Assembly: GCF_001518815.1 (NCBI RefSeq) | Contig: NZ_CP013987.1 | Coordinates: forward strand, 3,432,501 to 3,496,500 | DNA length: 64,000 bases | Source of the DNA: Pseudomonas oryzihabitans | GTDB lineage: Bacteria; Pseudomonadota; Gammaproteobacteria; Pseudomonadales; Pseudomonadaceae | Reading direction: 5' to 3' | Shown here: piece after piece, positions 18,430 to 26,402 of the stretch | How the letters are laid out: each line of letters begins with the position of its first letter | Numbering within the stretch: the first letter of the stretch is position 1 | Notes under the pieces: model-generated | Seen by the model: only the letters and a program-made list of their open reading frames with translations | Database searches by the model: none | What the model was told of the DNA's origin: nothing | Translations under genes and position numbers: made by a program

Positions 18430-19128
18430 TTATTTCAGGGTGGCGAGGATCTCTTCCACGGCGCGTGCCGGATCGGCAGCCCGGGCGATGGGACGGCCGA
18501 TCACCAGGTAATCGGAGCCGGCATCCAGCGCCTCGCGTGGGGTAAGGATGCGGCGCTGATCATCCAGGGCGCTGCCGGCCGGGCGAATACCAGGGGTGAC
18601 CAGTTGCAGCGCCGGTTGCGCGGCCTTGAGCGCCGAGGCCTCCTGGGCCGAACAGACCAGGCCGTCCATTCCCGCGCGGGCGGCGAGGCCGGCCAGGCGC
18701 AGGACCTGTTCCTGGGGATCCACGTCCAGACCGATGTCGGCCAGGTCCTCACGCTCCATGCTGGTCAGCACGGTGACACCGATCAGCAGCGGCTTGGGTC
18801 CGCTGAAGGCCTCCAGGGTCTCGCGACAGGCGGTCATCATGCGCAGGCCACCCGAGCAGTGGACGTTGACCATCCAGACGCCCATCTCCGCGGCAGCCTT
18901 GACCGCCATGGCGGTGGTGTTGGGAATGTCGTGGAATTTCAGGTCGAGAAACACCTCGAAACCGCGCGTGCGCAAGGCCTCCACCACACCGGCGGCGCTG
19001 GCGGTGAACAGCTCCTTGCCGACCTTGACCCGGCAGGTGGCGGGGTCGAGCCGGTCGGCCAGCGCCAGGGCGGCGGACGACGAGGGGAAATCCAGGGCGA
19101 CGATGATGGGAGACTGGCAGGCGGACAT
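18430..19128 (-). CDS. pyrF: Orotidine 5'-phosphate decarboxylase
   Basis: Final step of UMP synthesis, OMP to UMP. The 232 residues are the usual bacterial length. The catalytic block [11 protein letters not shown] (61-71) supplies the Asp-Lys-Asp network. The N-terminal strand is PIIVALDFP and the phosphate-binding loop is at the C-terminus ([24 protein letters not shown]). The ATG at 19128 is chosen by homology; 20 open codons upstream have no support. It neighbours a LysR gene upstream in the same direction. Confidence 0.96.
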   Translation of the reverse strand: MSACQSPIIVALDFPSSSAALALADRLDPATCRVKVGKELFTASAAGVVEALRTRGFEVFLDLKFHDIPNTTAMAVKAAAEMGVWMVNVHCSGGLRMMTACRETLEAFSGPKPLLIGVTVLTSMEREDLADIGLDVDPQEQVLRLAGLAARAGMDGLVCSAQEASALKAAQPALQLVTPGIRPAGSALDDQRRILTPREALDAGSDYLVIGRPIARAADPARAVEEILATLK

Positions 19129-19219
19129 GGGGGCTCTCGGCAAAACGGCAAAGGCCGGCATTTTCGCAGAAAAGCGCCGCGCGGGCACTTGGCAGCTGCC
19201 CGACGTGGGCCTTGGTCAG

Positions 19220-20095
19220 TCAACTGGGCCTGAGCAACCGCTCGCGCAGCCAGTTGCCCGCCGGCCCCAGTGCTCGTCGCCGTGACCAGACCACATCCAC
19301 CGCCACCCGCTGCGGCCAGCCTGGCACGGCCAGTTCCACCAGGCGGTCCTGGCCAAAGGTCTTCACCAACCAGAGCGGCAGCTCGGCCCAGCCGAAGCCT
19401 TGCACCGCCATGTCCAGCAGCAGCAGGTAGTCCGGCGCCGACCAGCAGCGCCCCCGGGTGTCCGGCAGACGGCAGACCTGCTGGGAGGATTCGGTCACGG
19501 TGCTCAGGCGCAACAGGCGATAGGGCGCGAGGTCGGCCGTGGTGACCCGCGGCAGCGCCGCCAGCGGGTGATCGGCAGCCACGTACAGGCCAAAGGTCAC
19601 CAGGCCATCCAGGGTCGCCGCCTCGATATCCGCCGGGTACGGCGGCTGACCCGCCAGCAGGCCCAGGTCCGCCCGCCCCTGCACCAGGTTGAGCACATCG
19701 GCGTCCTCGGCGATCAGGCATTCGAATTCGAGATCCGGATAACGCTGGTCAAGCTCGGTCAGGAGCGCCTCATAGCGGGTGGGCTGGTAGGTATCGGAAA
19801 TCACCAGCGTCAGGCGTGGCTCCACGCCGGCCGCGAGCTGGGTGGCGCGATTGGCCAGGCGGTCATGGGCGGAAAGCACGGCACGCGCCTGATCGAGGAG
19901 CTGCTCGCCCGCCGCCGTAAGCAGAGGATAACGGCCCTGCCGGTCGAACAGCACCACCCCCAATTCATCTTCCAGCCGGGCAATGCTCTCGCTGATGCTG
20001 GACTGGCGCTTGCCCAGGACGCGTCCGGCCGCGCTGAAAGAGCCCGAGGCAGCAGCTTCGACGAAGGCCTCCAGGGCCTCGGCATTGGGATACAT
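19220..20095 (-). CDS. LysR-family regulator divergent from a PACE efflux gene
   Basis: A 291-residue LysR protein. The helix-turn-helix is in about residues 1-60 (EALEAFVEAAASGSFSAAGR, SSISESIARLEDELGVVLFD) and the effector domain fills the rest. The ATG at 20095 has GGAG 8 nt upstream. The 82-bp gap to the PACE gene carries the inverted repeat ATGGACA..TGTCCAT, so regulation of the divergent efflux gene is the obvious hypothesis. Many PACE genes are paired with a divergent LysR gene. The inducer is unknown. Confidence 0.88.
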   Translation of the reverse strand: MYPNAEALEAFVEAAASGSFSAAGRVLGKRQSSISESIARLEDELGVVLFDRQGRYPLLTAAGEQLLDQARAVLSAHDRLANRATQLAAGVEPRLTLVISDTYQPTRYEALLTELDQRYPDLEFECLIAEDADVLNLVQGRADLGLLAGQPPYPADIEAATLDGLVTFGLYVAADHPLAALPRVTTADLAPYRLLRLSTVTESSQQVCRLPDTRGRCWSAPDYLLLLDMAVQGFGWAELPLWLVKTFGQDRLVELAVPGWPQRVAVDVVWSRRRALGPAGNWLRERLLRPS

Positions 20096-20177
20096 ATCGG
20101 CTCCGCCTATGGACACCACTTTGATCCCCCTAGCTTAGCCGATGAGACTGAAGGCCTGTCCATTGCGGAGTAGCCTC

Positions 20178-20633
20178 ATGTCCATCCAGCTCACCCAGCG
20201 TCCCGCCAGTGCCCGCGTGCTGCACGCCTTGCTCTTCGAAGGGATCGCCGTGCTGGTCGCCACCCCGACCCTGGCCTGGCTGCTGGATCGCTCCCTCGGG
20301 CACATGGGCCTGCTTACCGCTGCCTTTTCCGCCATCGCCATGATCTGGAACCTGGTCTTCAACCTGGGCTTCGATCGACTGCAGCAACGCCTGGGCTTCA
20401 CCCGGGGCCTGGGTGTGCGCCTGCTGCATGCCCTGGGCTTCGAGGGTGGACTGATCGTGGTGCTGGTGCCGCTGGCCGCCTGGTGGCTGTCCATCAGCCT
20501 GTGGCAGGCCCTGCTGCTGGACCTGGGGCTGATCCTGTTCTTCCTGCCCTATACCCTGGCGTTCAACTGGCTCTACGACCTGGGTTATGCCGCCTGGCTC
20601 AGACGCACGGGCGCGGCTTGCCGGGCGCACTGA
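20178..20633 (+). CDS. PACE-family multidrug efflux transporter
   Basis: A 151-residue inner-membrane protein with four predicted helices in two tandem BTP repeats. Repeat 1 contains HALLFEGIAVLVATPTLAWL, with AMIWNLVFNLGFDRLQ in its second helix. Repeat 2 contains HALGFEGGLIVVLVPLAAWW and TLAFNWLYDLGYAAWL. The E in each first helix and the FNW/WN motifs are typical of proteobacterial antimicrobial compound efflux proteins, which export chlorhexidine-like biocides and short diamines. ATG at 20178, GGAG upstream. Confidence 0.9.
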   Translation: MSIQLTQRPASARVLHALLFEGIAVLVATPTLAWLLDRSLGHMGLLTAAFSAIAMIWNLVFNLGFDRLQQRLGFTRGLGVRLLHALGFEGGLIVVLVPLAAWWLSISLWQALLLDLGLILFFLPYTLAFNWLYDLGYAAWLRRTGAACRAH

Positions 20634-20681
20634 TAAGCTCTCCTGTGGTCGAAGCTTTACAGCCACTCAAGGAGAAGACAG

Positions 20682-20849
20682 ATGCCCTGGTATGCCTGGT
20701 TGATCCTGCTGGTCGCCGTCGGCTCGGTGGTCGGCAGCCTGCTCATGCTCAAGGACACGGCGCGCAAGGTGCCCCTAACCGACGAACAGAAAGACAAGAT
20801 TCGGCAGCGCAATGCCGAGATGGATGCCAAGGAGGCCCAGGAACGCTGA
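20682..20849 (+). CDS. DUF2897 family small membrane protein
   Basis: A 55-residue protein. One N-terminal membrane helix (MPWYAWLILLVAVGSVVGSL) is followed by a charged cytoplasmic tail (KVPLTDEQKDKIRQRNAEMD). The ATG at 20682 has AAGGAGA 9 nt upstream. The MPWYAWLILLVAVG start matches DUF2897 as I remember it. It sits 48 bp after the PACE gene on the same strand and may share its transcript. Function unknown. Confidence 0.8.
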   Translation: MPWYAWLILLVAVGSVVGSLLMLKDTARKVPLTDEQKDKIRQRNAEMDAKEAQER

Positions 20850-20870
20850 AGGCAACCCTGGCTCCCGGAC

Positions 20871-20904
20871 AAGGCCCTGCCGCATCAGCGTGCCGCAGGG
20901 CCTT
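20871..20904. terminator. Hairpin between convergent genes, possible terminator
   Basis: AAGGCCCTGC and GCAGGGCCTT form a perfect 10-bp stem around a 14-nt loop. It lies between the DUF2897 gene and the convergent oxidoreductase gene. There is no strong T-run on either side, so termination may be partial or Rho-assisted. Confidence 0.5.
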
Positions 20905-20910
20905 GCTTCG

Positions 20911-22020
20911 TCAGGACTCCAGTGGCGCCTTGGTGTTGACGTACTCCGGCACCTGCGCCAGCGGCAGGCTGCGCACCTGCTCGGCGGTAGGTCCCTGGCG
21001 CTTGGGTAGCGGCTCCAGGCGCTGCGGCTGACCGCTTTCCAGGGCGCGTTCGATGGCCGCCAGCACGCGGACGTCGCGCCAGCCCTCCTCCCCATCCATT
21101 TCTGGCTGGCGATCCTGCAGGATGCAATCGGAGAAGTAGGCCGTCTCGCCGCCGAAGTGATCCACCACCGGTGCCTTGTGCTCCTGGGTTTCGCCGTCCA
21201 CGGTCAGGCGATAGCCCATCGCGACGCCTTCACCGAAACCAAAGCACGGCGAGGCTTCGATCTCACCCTTGCGGCCCACCAGCTGGAAACGCTCGGTATT
21301 GGGCCCACTGAAGCTGACGGTAAAGCTCGCCAACCGCTCCTCGGGGAAGCGCAAGGTCACGGCCACGGCATCCCAGGTCGTGACGTCGCGTCCTGGTGTT
21401 TGCGCACCCACCGCACTGACTTCGATAGGCTCATCACCAAAGAGCGCCCGCACGGCATTGAGCGGATAGGGCCCCATGTCGGTAACCGGGCCAGCCCAGA
21501 AGCCACTCTGCGCCCGATGATTGGCCGTATCGACCGGTTGGGTGAAGGTCGCGGTGAACAGGCGCGGATCACCGATCTCGCCCTTGCGTACCCGCTCGAT
21601 CATCTCCACCGTACCCGGCTCGCAGTGCAGCCGATAGGCGATCATCAGCTTGGCCCCGGAGCGCTTCGCTGCCGCGTTGATCGCCTGGCACTCTTCCTCG
21701 CTGATCGCCATGGGCTTTTCCAGCAGGACGTGGATACCGGCATCCAGCGCCGGCACCGCGAACTCCAGATGGCGAAAATTGGGCGTGGCCAGGTAGATCG
21801 CATCGATCTCACCCGACGCCAGCAGGGCCGGAAATTCTTCGTAGGCATAGCTCTTGAGGCCGTACTTGGCGGCCAGATCCCGCGCCTTGATGGGATCGCC
21901 GGTGACCAGGGCGGTCATCTCGGAATTATCTGTCTGACCAATCCCGGGCATGAAGGCGCCCTGGGAAATCCAACCACCGCCTACTACCGCATAACGAATC
22001 TTGCCTGTCGCACTGGGCAT
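20911..22020 (-). CDS. Gfo/Idh/MocA family NAD(P)-dependent oxidoreductase
   Basis: A 369-residue two-domain dehydrogenase. The Rossmann N-terminus has VVGGGWISQGAF and, after it, VLLEKPMAISEEECQAINAA, the EKP motif of the family. The C-terminal substrate domain has the DMGPYPLNAVRALFG helix that replaces the usual GxxxDxxxH active site. It resembles glucose-6-phosphate/glucose-fructose oxidoreductase-type proteins acting on sugars. The ATG at 22020 has AGGGAG upstream; the frame is open to 22074 without support. The substrate cannot be told from sequence. Confidence 0.88.
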   Translation of the reverse strand: MPSATGKIRYAVVGGGWISQGAFMPGIGQTDNSEMTALVTGDPIKARDLAAKYGLKSYAYEEFPALLASGEIDAIYLATPNFRHLEFAVPALDAGIHVLLEKPMAISEEECQAINAAAKRSGAKLMIAYRLHCEPGTVEMIERVRKGEIGDPRLFTATFTQPVDTANHRAQSGFWAGPVTDMGPYPLNAVRALFGDEPIEVSAVGAQTPGRDVTTWDAVAVTLRFPEERLASFTVSFSGPNTERFQLVGRKGEIEASPCFGFGEGVAMGYRLTVDGETQEHKAPVVDHFGGETAYFSDCILQDRQPEMDGEEGWRDVRVLAAIERALESGQPQRLEPLPKRQGPTAEQVRSLPLAQVPEYVNTKAPLES

Positions 22021-22133
22021 GGAGCGCTCCCTAATCCAGGCAGACGACGTGTCCGCCACCTGAACTGTCGGCAAGCATCCAGGCGACTAAGTTCCGGACG
22101 GGTGTTCAACAATGGCAAGCCAGCTGCAGCGAG

Positions 22134-22670
22134 TTAGCGTCGAAAGCGCAACTCGACCTCGGCCCCTTCGAAATCGTCGCTGCGATCCCGGCTGATGACC
22201 CGCCCGCCCAGCTCGAAACGGCCAGGGTCATCCTTGCCGCGAAACAGCTGTGGCAGCAAGTTGGCTTCGGCAACGGTGTTCTCGGCCTTCTTGGGCGCGA
22301 CGCGGCGTGACGTCAGCGCCTGGGGCGCCTCGACTTCACCCGGCATGCTGAGGTCGAGAGGATGGGCTGCGGCCGGTGGCGCCTTGGGCGCGGCAGGCCT
22401 CTTGAGTTGACCGTTCTTGGCTAGGTCCCGCTTTTTCAGTGGCGGCGCGGGTAGCACGAAGGCCTTGGCTGGCAAGGGGTCCAGACGCAAGGCACGCAGG
22501 TCCGCCGCACTGCCTTGCGCCGCACTTGCCACGGGTGGCGCGGCAGGTGCGGGTGCAGGTGCGGCAGCCGGCATAGGAGGAGCCTTCACGGTCTTTGGCG
22601 GCGCGTCGTTGTCGCAACCGACCAGCGAAAGAGCCACCGCCGTCACCATCATCGCCAGGTATGCACGCAT
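22134..22670 (-). CDS. Proline/alanine-rich lipoprotein, hypothetical
   Basis: A 178-residue protein with a type II signal peptide (MRAYLAMMVTAVALSLVGC, lipobox LVGC). After it comes a Pro-Ala-rich spacer of about 30 residues (PPMPAAAPAPAPAAPPVASA). A more ordinary C-terminal region ends RFELGGRVISRDRSDDFEGA then EVELRFRR, which looks like a pair of beta strands. ATG at 22670. It is likely a membrane-anchored periplasmic linker protein. I recognise no family; it stands between MocR and the oxidoreductase on the same strand. Confidence 0.68.
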   Translation of the reverse strand: MRAYLAMMVTAVALSLVGCDNDAPPKTVKAPPMPAAAPAPAPAAPPVASAAQGSAADLRALRLDPLPAKAFVLPAPPLKKRDLAKNGQLKRPAAPKAPPAAAHPLDLSMPGEVEAPQALTSRRVAPKKAENTVAEANLLPQLFRGKDDPGRFELGGRVISRDRSDDFEGAEVELRFRR

Positions 22671-22777
22671 AGGTCCACCATCAGCAAGGCAAGGCGCCTC
22701 GACCGGAGCGGCAGGCGCGACAGGAGTCAGCTACTACAACCGACCCGCCGGCCGCGAACCAGGTTCCAGAAGCGCCG

Positions 22778-24211
22778 CTAGGCGGCCAGGGTTTCCTGGC
22801 AGAGCTGACGGGCGAGCAGGCCGAGGGTCATCAGCGCCCGCTGGGCATCGCGCCCCCAGGGCAGACCGCAATTGAGGCGGATGCAGTGGTTGAACTGATC
22901 GGTGTTGCTGAAGATCATGCCCGGGGCAATGCTCACACCCTGATCCAGGGCCCGCTGGTGCAGTAGGCGGGTATCCACCCGCACCGGCAGGCTGACCCAG
23001 AGGATGAAGCCACCCTTGGGCCGACTCATCTGGGTGCCCTCGGGGAAATGCTCCTGGATCGCCAGCTGGAAAGCGGTCATGTTGCGCCGGTACTCATGGC
23101 GGATGGCGCGCAGGTGGCGGTCGTAGCCACCGTTCTCCAGATAGGCGGAAACGCCCATCTGGGTCACGCTGCAGGCCGAATGGGTGGTGAAGGTCTGCAG
23201 TCGGCAGATGTCCTCCTGATAGGGCCCGGCCACCACCCAGCCGATACGGACGCCGGGCGACAAGGTCTTGGAAAAGCTCGAGCAGTAGATGACGCGTCCC
23301 TGCTTGTCGAGGGCCTTGAGCGCCTTGGAGCCGCTTTCGTAGGTCAGCTCTCCGTAGATGTCGTCTTCGACGATGGCGATGTTGCGCTCCGCCGCCAGCC
23401 TGAGCAGCTGCTTCTGCCGCGCTTCGGGCATGCTGCCACCCAGGGGATTGCTCAGTCGCGGGGTCACCACCAGGGCCTTGACCGGCCACTGGCTCGCCGC
23501 CAGCTGTAGCGCTTCGACGCTGAGACCGGTTTCGGGATCGCAGGGAATCTCGATCACCTTGAGGCCTAGCACCTCGGCCAGCTGCAGGAGGCCATAGTAG
23601 GACGGCGACTCGGTGGCGATCAGATCGCCTGGCTTGGTCAGCACCCGCAGCGACATCTGCAGGGCATCCACGCAGCCGTGGGTGATCACCACCTCCTCCG
23701 GACCCACCACCACCCCGGCATCGCGCAGGCGGATCGCCACCTGACGGCGCAGGGGCTCAAAGCCCGGACTGTGCAGGTAGGAGAAAGCCGCGCGGGCCTG
23801 GAAGCGGGTGACCTTGGACAGTTGCTGGTGCAGCGCCCGCAGCGGCAGGTAATCGGTCTGGGGTACGGCCATGCCCAGGGGCACCACGCCTTCGCGACGC
23901 GATTCGGCCAGGACCTGGCTGATGATGCCGGCGCGGGTCACCAGACTGGGTCGCTCCACCGTGGCGATGTCCGGCGTCGGCGCGGTCAGCGCCGGAGTCT
24001 GGTGCACATAGAATCCCGACTGCGGTCGGGCACGGATCAGCCCCTGGTCTTCCAGGGTGGCATAGGCCTGCAGGACACTGGCATGGCTCACGCCCAGCTG
24101 CTGACTCAACTTGCGCACCGACGGCACCCGCTCGCCGGGCTTGTAGACCCCCGTGCGGATATCGTTCGCCAATTGCTGGGCGATGCGCTGATAGAGCAAC
24201 AGGTTGGTCAT
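22778..24211 (-). CDS. MocR-type regulator (GntR DNA-binding domain fused to aminotransferase)
   Basis: A 477-residue protein. The N-terminal GntR winged helix is at about 5-75 (RTGVYKPGERVPSVRKLSQQ, HASVLQAYATLEDQGLIRAR). It is fused to a fold-type I aminotransferase domain at about 110-475 with the PLP lysine in SSFSKTLSPGVRIGW and the aspartate in IVEDDIYGE. MocR proteins use PLP, or its adduct with a metabolite, as a signal. ATG at 24211. A TACCGGTA palindrome 50 bp upstream (24261-24268) could be an autoregulatory site. The target is unknown because no PLP-linked pathway gene is adjacent. Confidence 0.9.
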   Translation of the reverse strand: MTNLLLYQRIAQQLANDIRTGVYKPGERVPSVRKLSQQLGVSHASVLQAYATLEDQGLIRARPQSGFYVHQTPALTAPTPDIATVERPSLVTRAGIISQVLAESRREGVVPLGMAVPQTDYLPLRALHQQLSKVTRFQARAAFSYLHSPGFEPLRRQVAIRLRDAGVVVGPEEVVITHGCVDALQMSLRVLTKPGDLIATESPSYYGLLQLAEVLGLKVIEIPCDPETGLSVEALQLAASQWPVKALVVTPRLSNPLGGSMPEARQKQLLRLAAERNIAIVEDDIYGELTYESGSKALKALDKQGRVIYCSSFSKTLSPGVRIGWVVAGPYQEDICRLQTFTTHSACSVTQMGVSAYLENGGYDRHLRAIRHEYRRNMTAFQLAIQEHFPEGTQMSRPKGGFILWVSLPVRVDTRLLHQRALDQGVSIAPGMIFSNTDQFNHCIRLNCGLPWGRDAQRALMTLGLLARQLCQETLAA

Positions 24212-24386
24212 GGCGTCTTCCTGGACGAGAGCGGAACAGTAGCAGGCTATTCTGGAGGTATACCGGTACAGCTAGCCTCGACCTTACCGCTTCCCTTCCC
24301 GGGGCGGCAATGTCCAAAAACGACAAGGAACCGGCGCACCTCTCTTTGACGCCAAGGGCTCTGCCGAGAGGCTTGCCGCGCCCATG

Positions 24387-24413
24387 AAAAAGCCCGCCAA
24401 AGGGCGGGCTCTT
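24387..24413 (-). terminator. Intrinsic terminator of the etfBA operon
   Basis: On the minus strand, AGCCCGCCC-TTT-GGCGGGCT followed by TTTTT. It begins 16 bp after the etfA stop. Confidence 0.9.
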
Positions 24414-24428
24414 GGCTGGCGAAAAACC

Positions 24429-25358
24429 TCAGATGGCCTTTTCCAGCTCCGGGATCAGCTCGAACAGATCACCCACCAGGCCATAGTCGGCCACCTGGAA
24501 GATCGGCGCCTCCTCGTCCTTGTTGATGGCGACGATCACCTTGGAATCCTTCATGCCCGCCAGGTGCTGGATGGCACCGGAGATGCCGACGGCGATGTAC
24601 AGCTGGGGCGCGACGATCTTGCCGGTCTGGCCGACCTGCATGTCGTTGGGCACGAAGCCGGCGTCCACCGCGGCGCGCGAGGCACCTACCGCAGCGCCCA
24701 ACTTGTCGGCCAGGGCGTAGAGGATCTTGAAGTTGTCGCCGTTCTGCAGCCCACGACCACCGGAGACCACCACCTTGGCGGCGCCCAGCTCGGGACGATC
24801 GGACTTGGCCAGCTCTTCGCCGACGAAGCTGGAAACCCCAGCGTCCTTGACCAGGCTCACGGCTTCGATGGCGGCGGAACCACCCTCGGCGGCGACCGGA
24901 TCGAAACCGGTGGCGCGCACGGTGATCACCTTGACCGGCGCCGTGGAGCGCACGGTGGCGATGGCGTTGCCGGCATAGATCGGCCGCTTGAAGGTGTCGG
25001 CGGATTCGACGGCGATGATCTCGGAGATCTGGTCGACGTCCAGCAGCGCGGCCACGCGCGGCAGGAAGTTCTTGCCATTGGTGCTGGCGGCGGCCAGGAC
25101 ATGGCCATAGTTGGCGGCCAGCTCGACCACCAGCGGCGCGACGTTCTCCGGCAACTGGTGGGCATAGGCGGCGTTGTCGGCCAGGAGCACCTTGCTGACG
25201 CCAGCGATCTTGGCGGCGGCCTCGGCGACCGGCTGGGCATTCTGGCCGGCGACCAGCACATGGATGTCGCCGCCGATGGCCTGGGCCGCGGCCACGGTAT
25301 TCAGGGTGGCGCCAAAGAGGTTGGCGTTGTCGTGGTCGGCAATGACGAGAATGGCCAT
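24429..25358 (-). CDS. etfA: Electron transfer flavoprotein, alpha subunit
   Basis: FAD-binding subunit of ETF, which carries electrons from acyl-CoA and other dehydrogenases to ETF-ubiquinone oxidoreductase. The 309 residues comprise the N-terminal alpha/beta domain ([20 protein letters not shown]) and a C-terminal FAD domain ([29 protein letters not shown], then [20 protein letters not shown] with the [10 protein letters not shown] signature). Its ATG overlaps the last base of the etfB stop, so the two are coupled. The ETF-QO gene is divergent 1 kb away. Confidence 0.96.
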   Translation of the reverse strand: MAILVIADHDNANLFGATLNTVAAAQAIGGDIHVLVAGQNAQPVAEAAAKIAGVSKVLLADNAAYAHQLPENVAPLVVELAANYGHVLAAASTNGKNFLPRVAALLDVDQISEIIAVESADTFKRPIYAGNAIATVRSTAPVKVITVRATGFDPVAAEGGSAAIEAVSLVKDAGVSSFVGEELAKSDRPELGAAKVVVSGGRGLQNGDNFKILYALADKLGAAVGASRAAVDAGFVPNDMQVGQTGKIVAPQLYIAVGISGAIQHLAGMKDSKVIVAINKDEEAPIFQVADYGLVGDLFELIPELEKAI

Positions 25359-26110
25359 CAGATCACCTTCGCTTCGTTCTTGAGTTTTTCGACCAGTTCG
25401 GCCACGGACTTGACCTTGATGCCCGCCTGACGGCCTGCCGGGGCTTCCACCTTGACCACCTCGTAGGAGGCGTTCACCGCCACGCCCAGGGCGTCCGGGG
25501 TCAGGGTTTCCAGCGGCTTCTTCTTGGCCTTCATGATGTTGGGCAGCGAGGCATAGCGGGGTTCGTTGAGACGCAGGTCGGTGGTCACCACCGCCGGCAA
25601 CTTGAGCGATACCGTCTGCAGACCGCCATCGATCTCGCGAGTCACGTTGAGGCCGTCACCCGCCTGCTCCACCTTGGAGGCGAAGGTGCCCTGGGCGAAG
25701 CCGGTCAGGGCGGCCAGCATCTGGCCGGTCTGGTTGTTGTCGCTGTCGATGGCCTGCTTGCCAAGGATCACCAGCTGCGGCTGTTCCTTGTCCACCACCG
25801 CCTTGAGCAGCTTGGCGGTGGTCAGCGACGACAGTTCGGCAGTGCCGGTGTCGATCAGCACGGCGCGATCGGCGCCCAGTGCCAGGGCGGTACGCAGTTG
25901 CTCCTGCGCCTGGGCCGGACCCGCGGTCACGACCACGATCTCGCTGGCGATACCCTTTTCCTTCAGGCGCACCGCTTCTTCCACGGCGATCTCGCAGAAG
26001 GGGTTCATGGACATCTTGACGTTGGCCAGGTCGACACCGCTCTGGTCGGCCTTGACGCGGACCTTGACGTTGTAGTCCACCACGCGTTTGACAGCTACGA
26101 GAACCTTCAT
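25358..26110 (-). CDS. etfB: Electron transfer flavoprotein, beta subunit
   Basis: A 250-residue AMP-binding partner of EtfA. It begins [20 protein letters not shown] and contains [15 protein letters not shown], the [20 protein letters not shown] loop and the [20 protein letters not shown] signature of ETF-beta. ATG at 26110 with AGGGA upstream. Just before it the mRNA can fold a short stem (TTTATTC / GAATAAA, 26122-26139) next to the ribosome site. First gene of the etfBA operon. Confidence 0.96.
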   Translation of the reverse strand: MKVLVAVKRVVDYNVKVRVKADQSGVDLANVKMSMNPFCEIAVEEAVRLKEKGIASEIVVVTAGPAQAQEQLRTALALGADRAVLIDTGTAELSSLTTAKLLKAVVDKEQPQLVILGKQAIDSDNNQTGQMLAALTGFAQGTFASKVEQAGDGLNVTREIDGGLQTVSLKLPAVVTTDLRLNEPRYASLPNIMKAKKKPLETLTPDALGVAVNASYEVVKVEAPAGRQAGIKVKSVAELVEKLKNEAKVI

Positions 26111-26293
26111 GAATCCCTCGATTTATTCTGGTGAATAAACAGGACGCCAAGGCGGCCTTGCGTTGGACACGACCCCTGCCGATCCAACCTTGTTGCAAAT
26201 CTTTCCTATGTTGACCTCCACGGCAGCAGGGGTCAACGCGACAGTCCGTCAGGGGCCAGTAACTCCCGAGTCTAACAGGCTTGCAGAAAATTT

Positions 26294-26337
26294 AAACAAA
26301 CGTTTGAATGGGTGTCAGGGAGCACGCCGGATATAAT
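26294..26337 (+). promoter_or_regulatory. Predicted ETF-QO promoter with PsrA-like palindrome
   Basis: TATAAT at 26332-26337 is a perfect -10. CAAACGTTTG (26297-26306) is a perfect 10-bp palindrome just upstream of the -35 position. Read as AAAC-N4-GTTTG from 26294 it fits the fatty-acid regulator PsrA consensus (G/C)AAAC(N2-4)GTTTG(G/C) apart from the first base. The regulator assignment is inference. Confidence 0.5.
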
Positions 26338-26402
26338 GAAGTCTTTTGTTGCACCCCTACATAAATAACCAGATCGTGAGTTTTGCCTGAGGAGAGTGAG
26401 CC

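Noticed and set aside
24261-24268. TACCGGTA palindrome upstream of the MocR gene as a definite operator
   Set aside because: An 8-bp palindrome is too short to claim alone, and MocR proteins often bind direct repeats that I could not find here. Mentioned only as a possibility.
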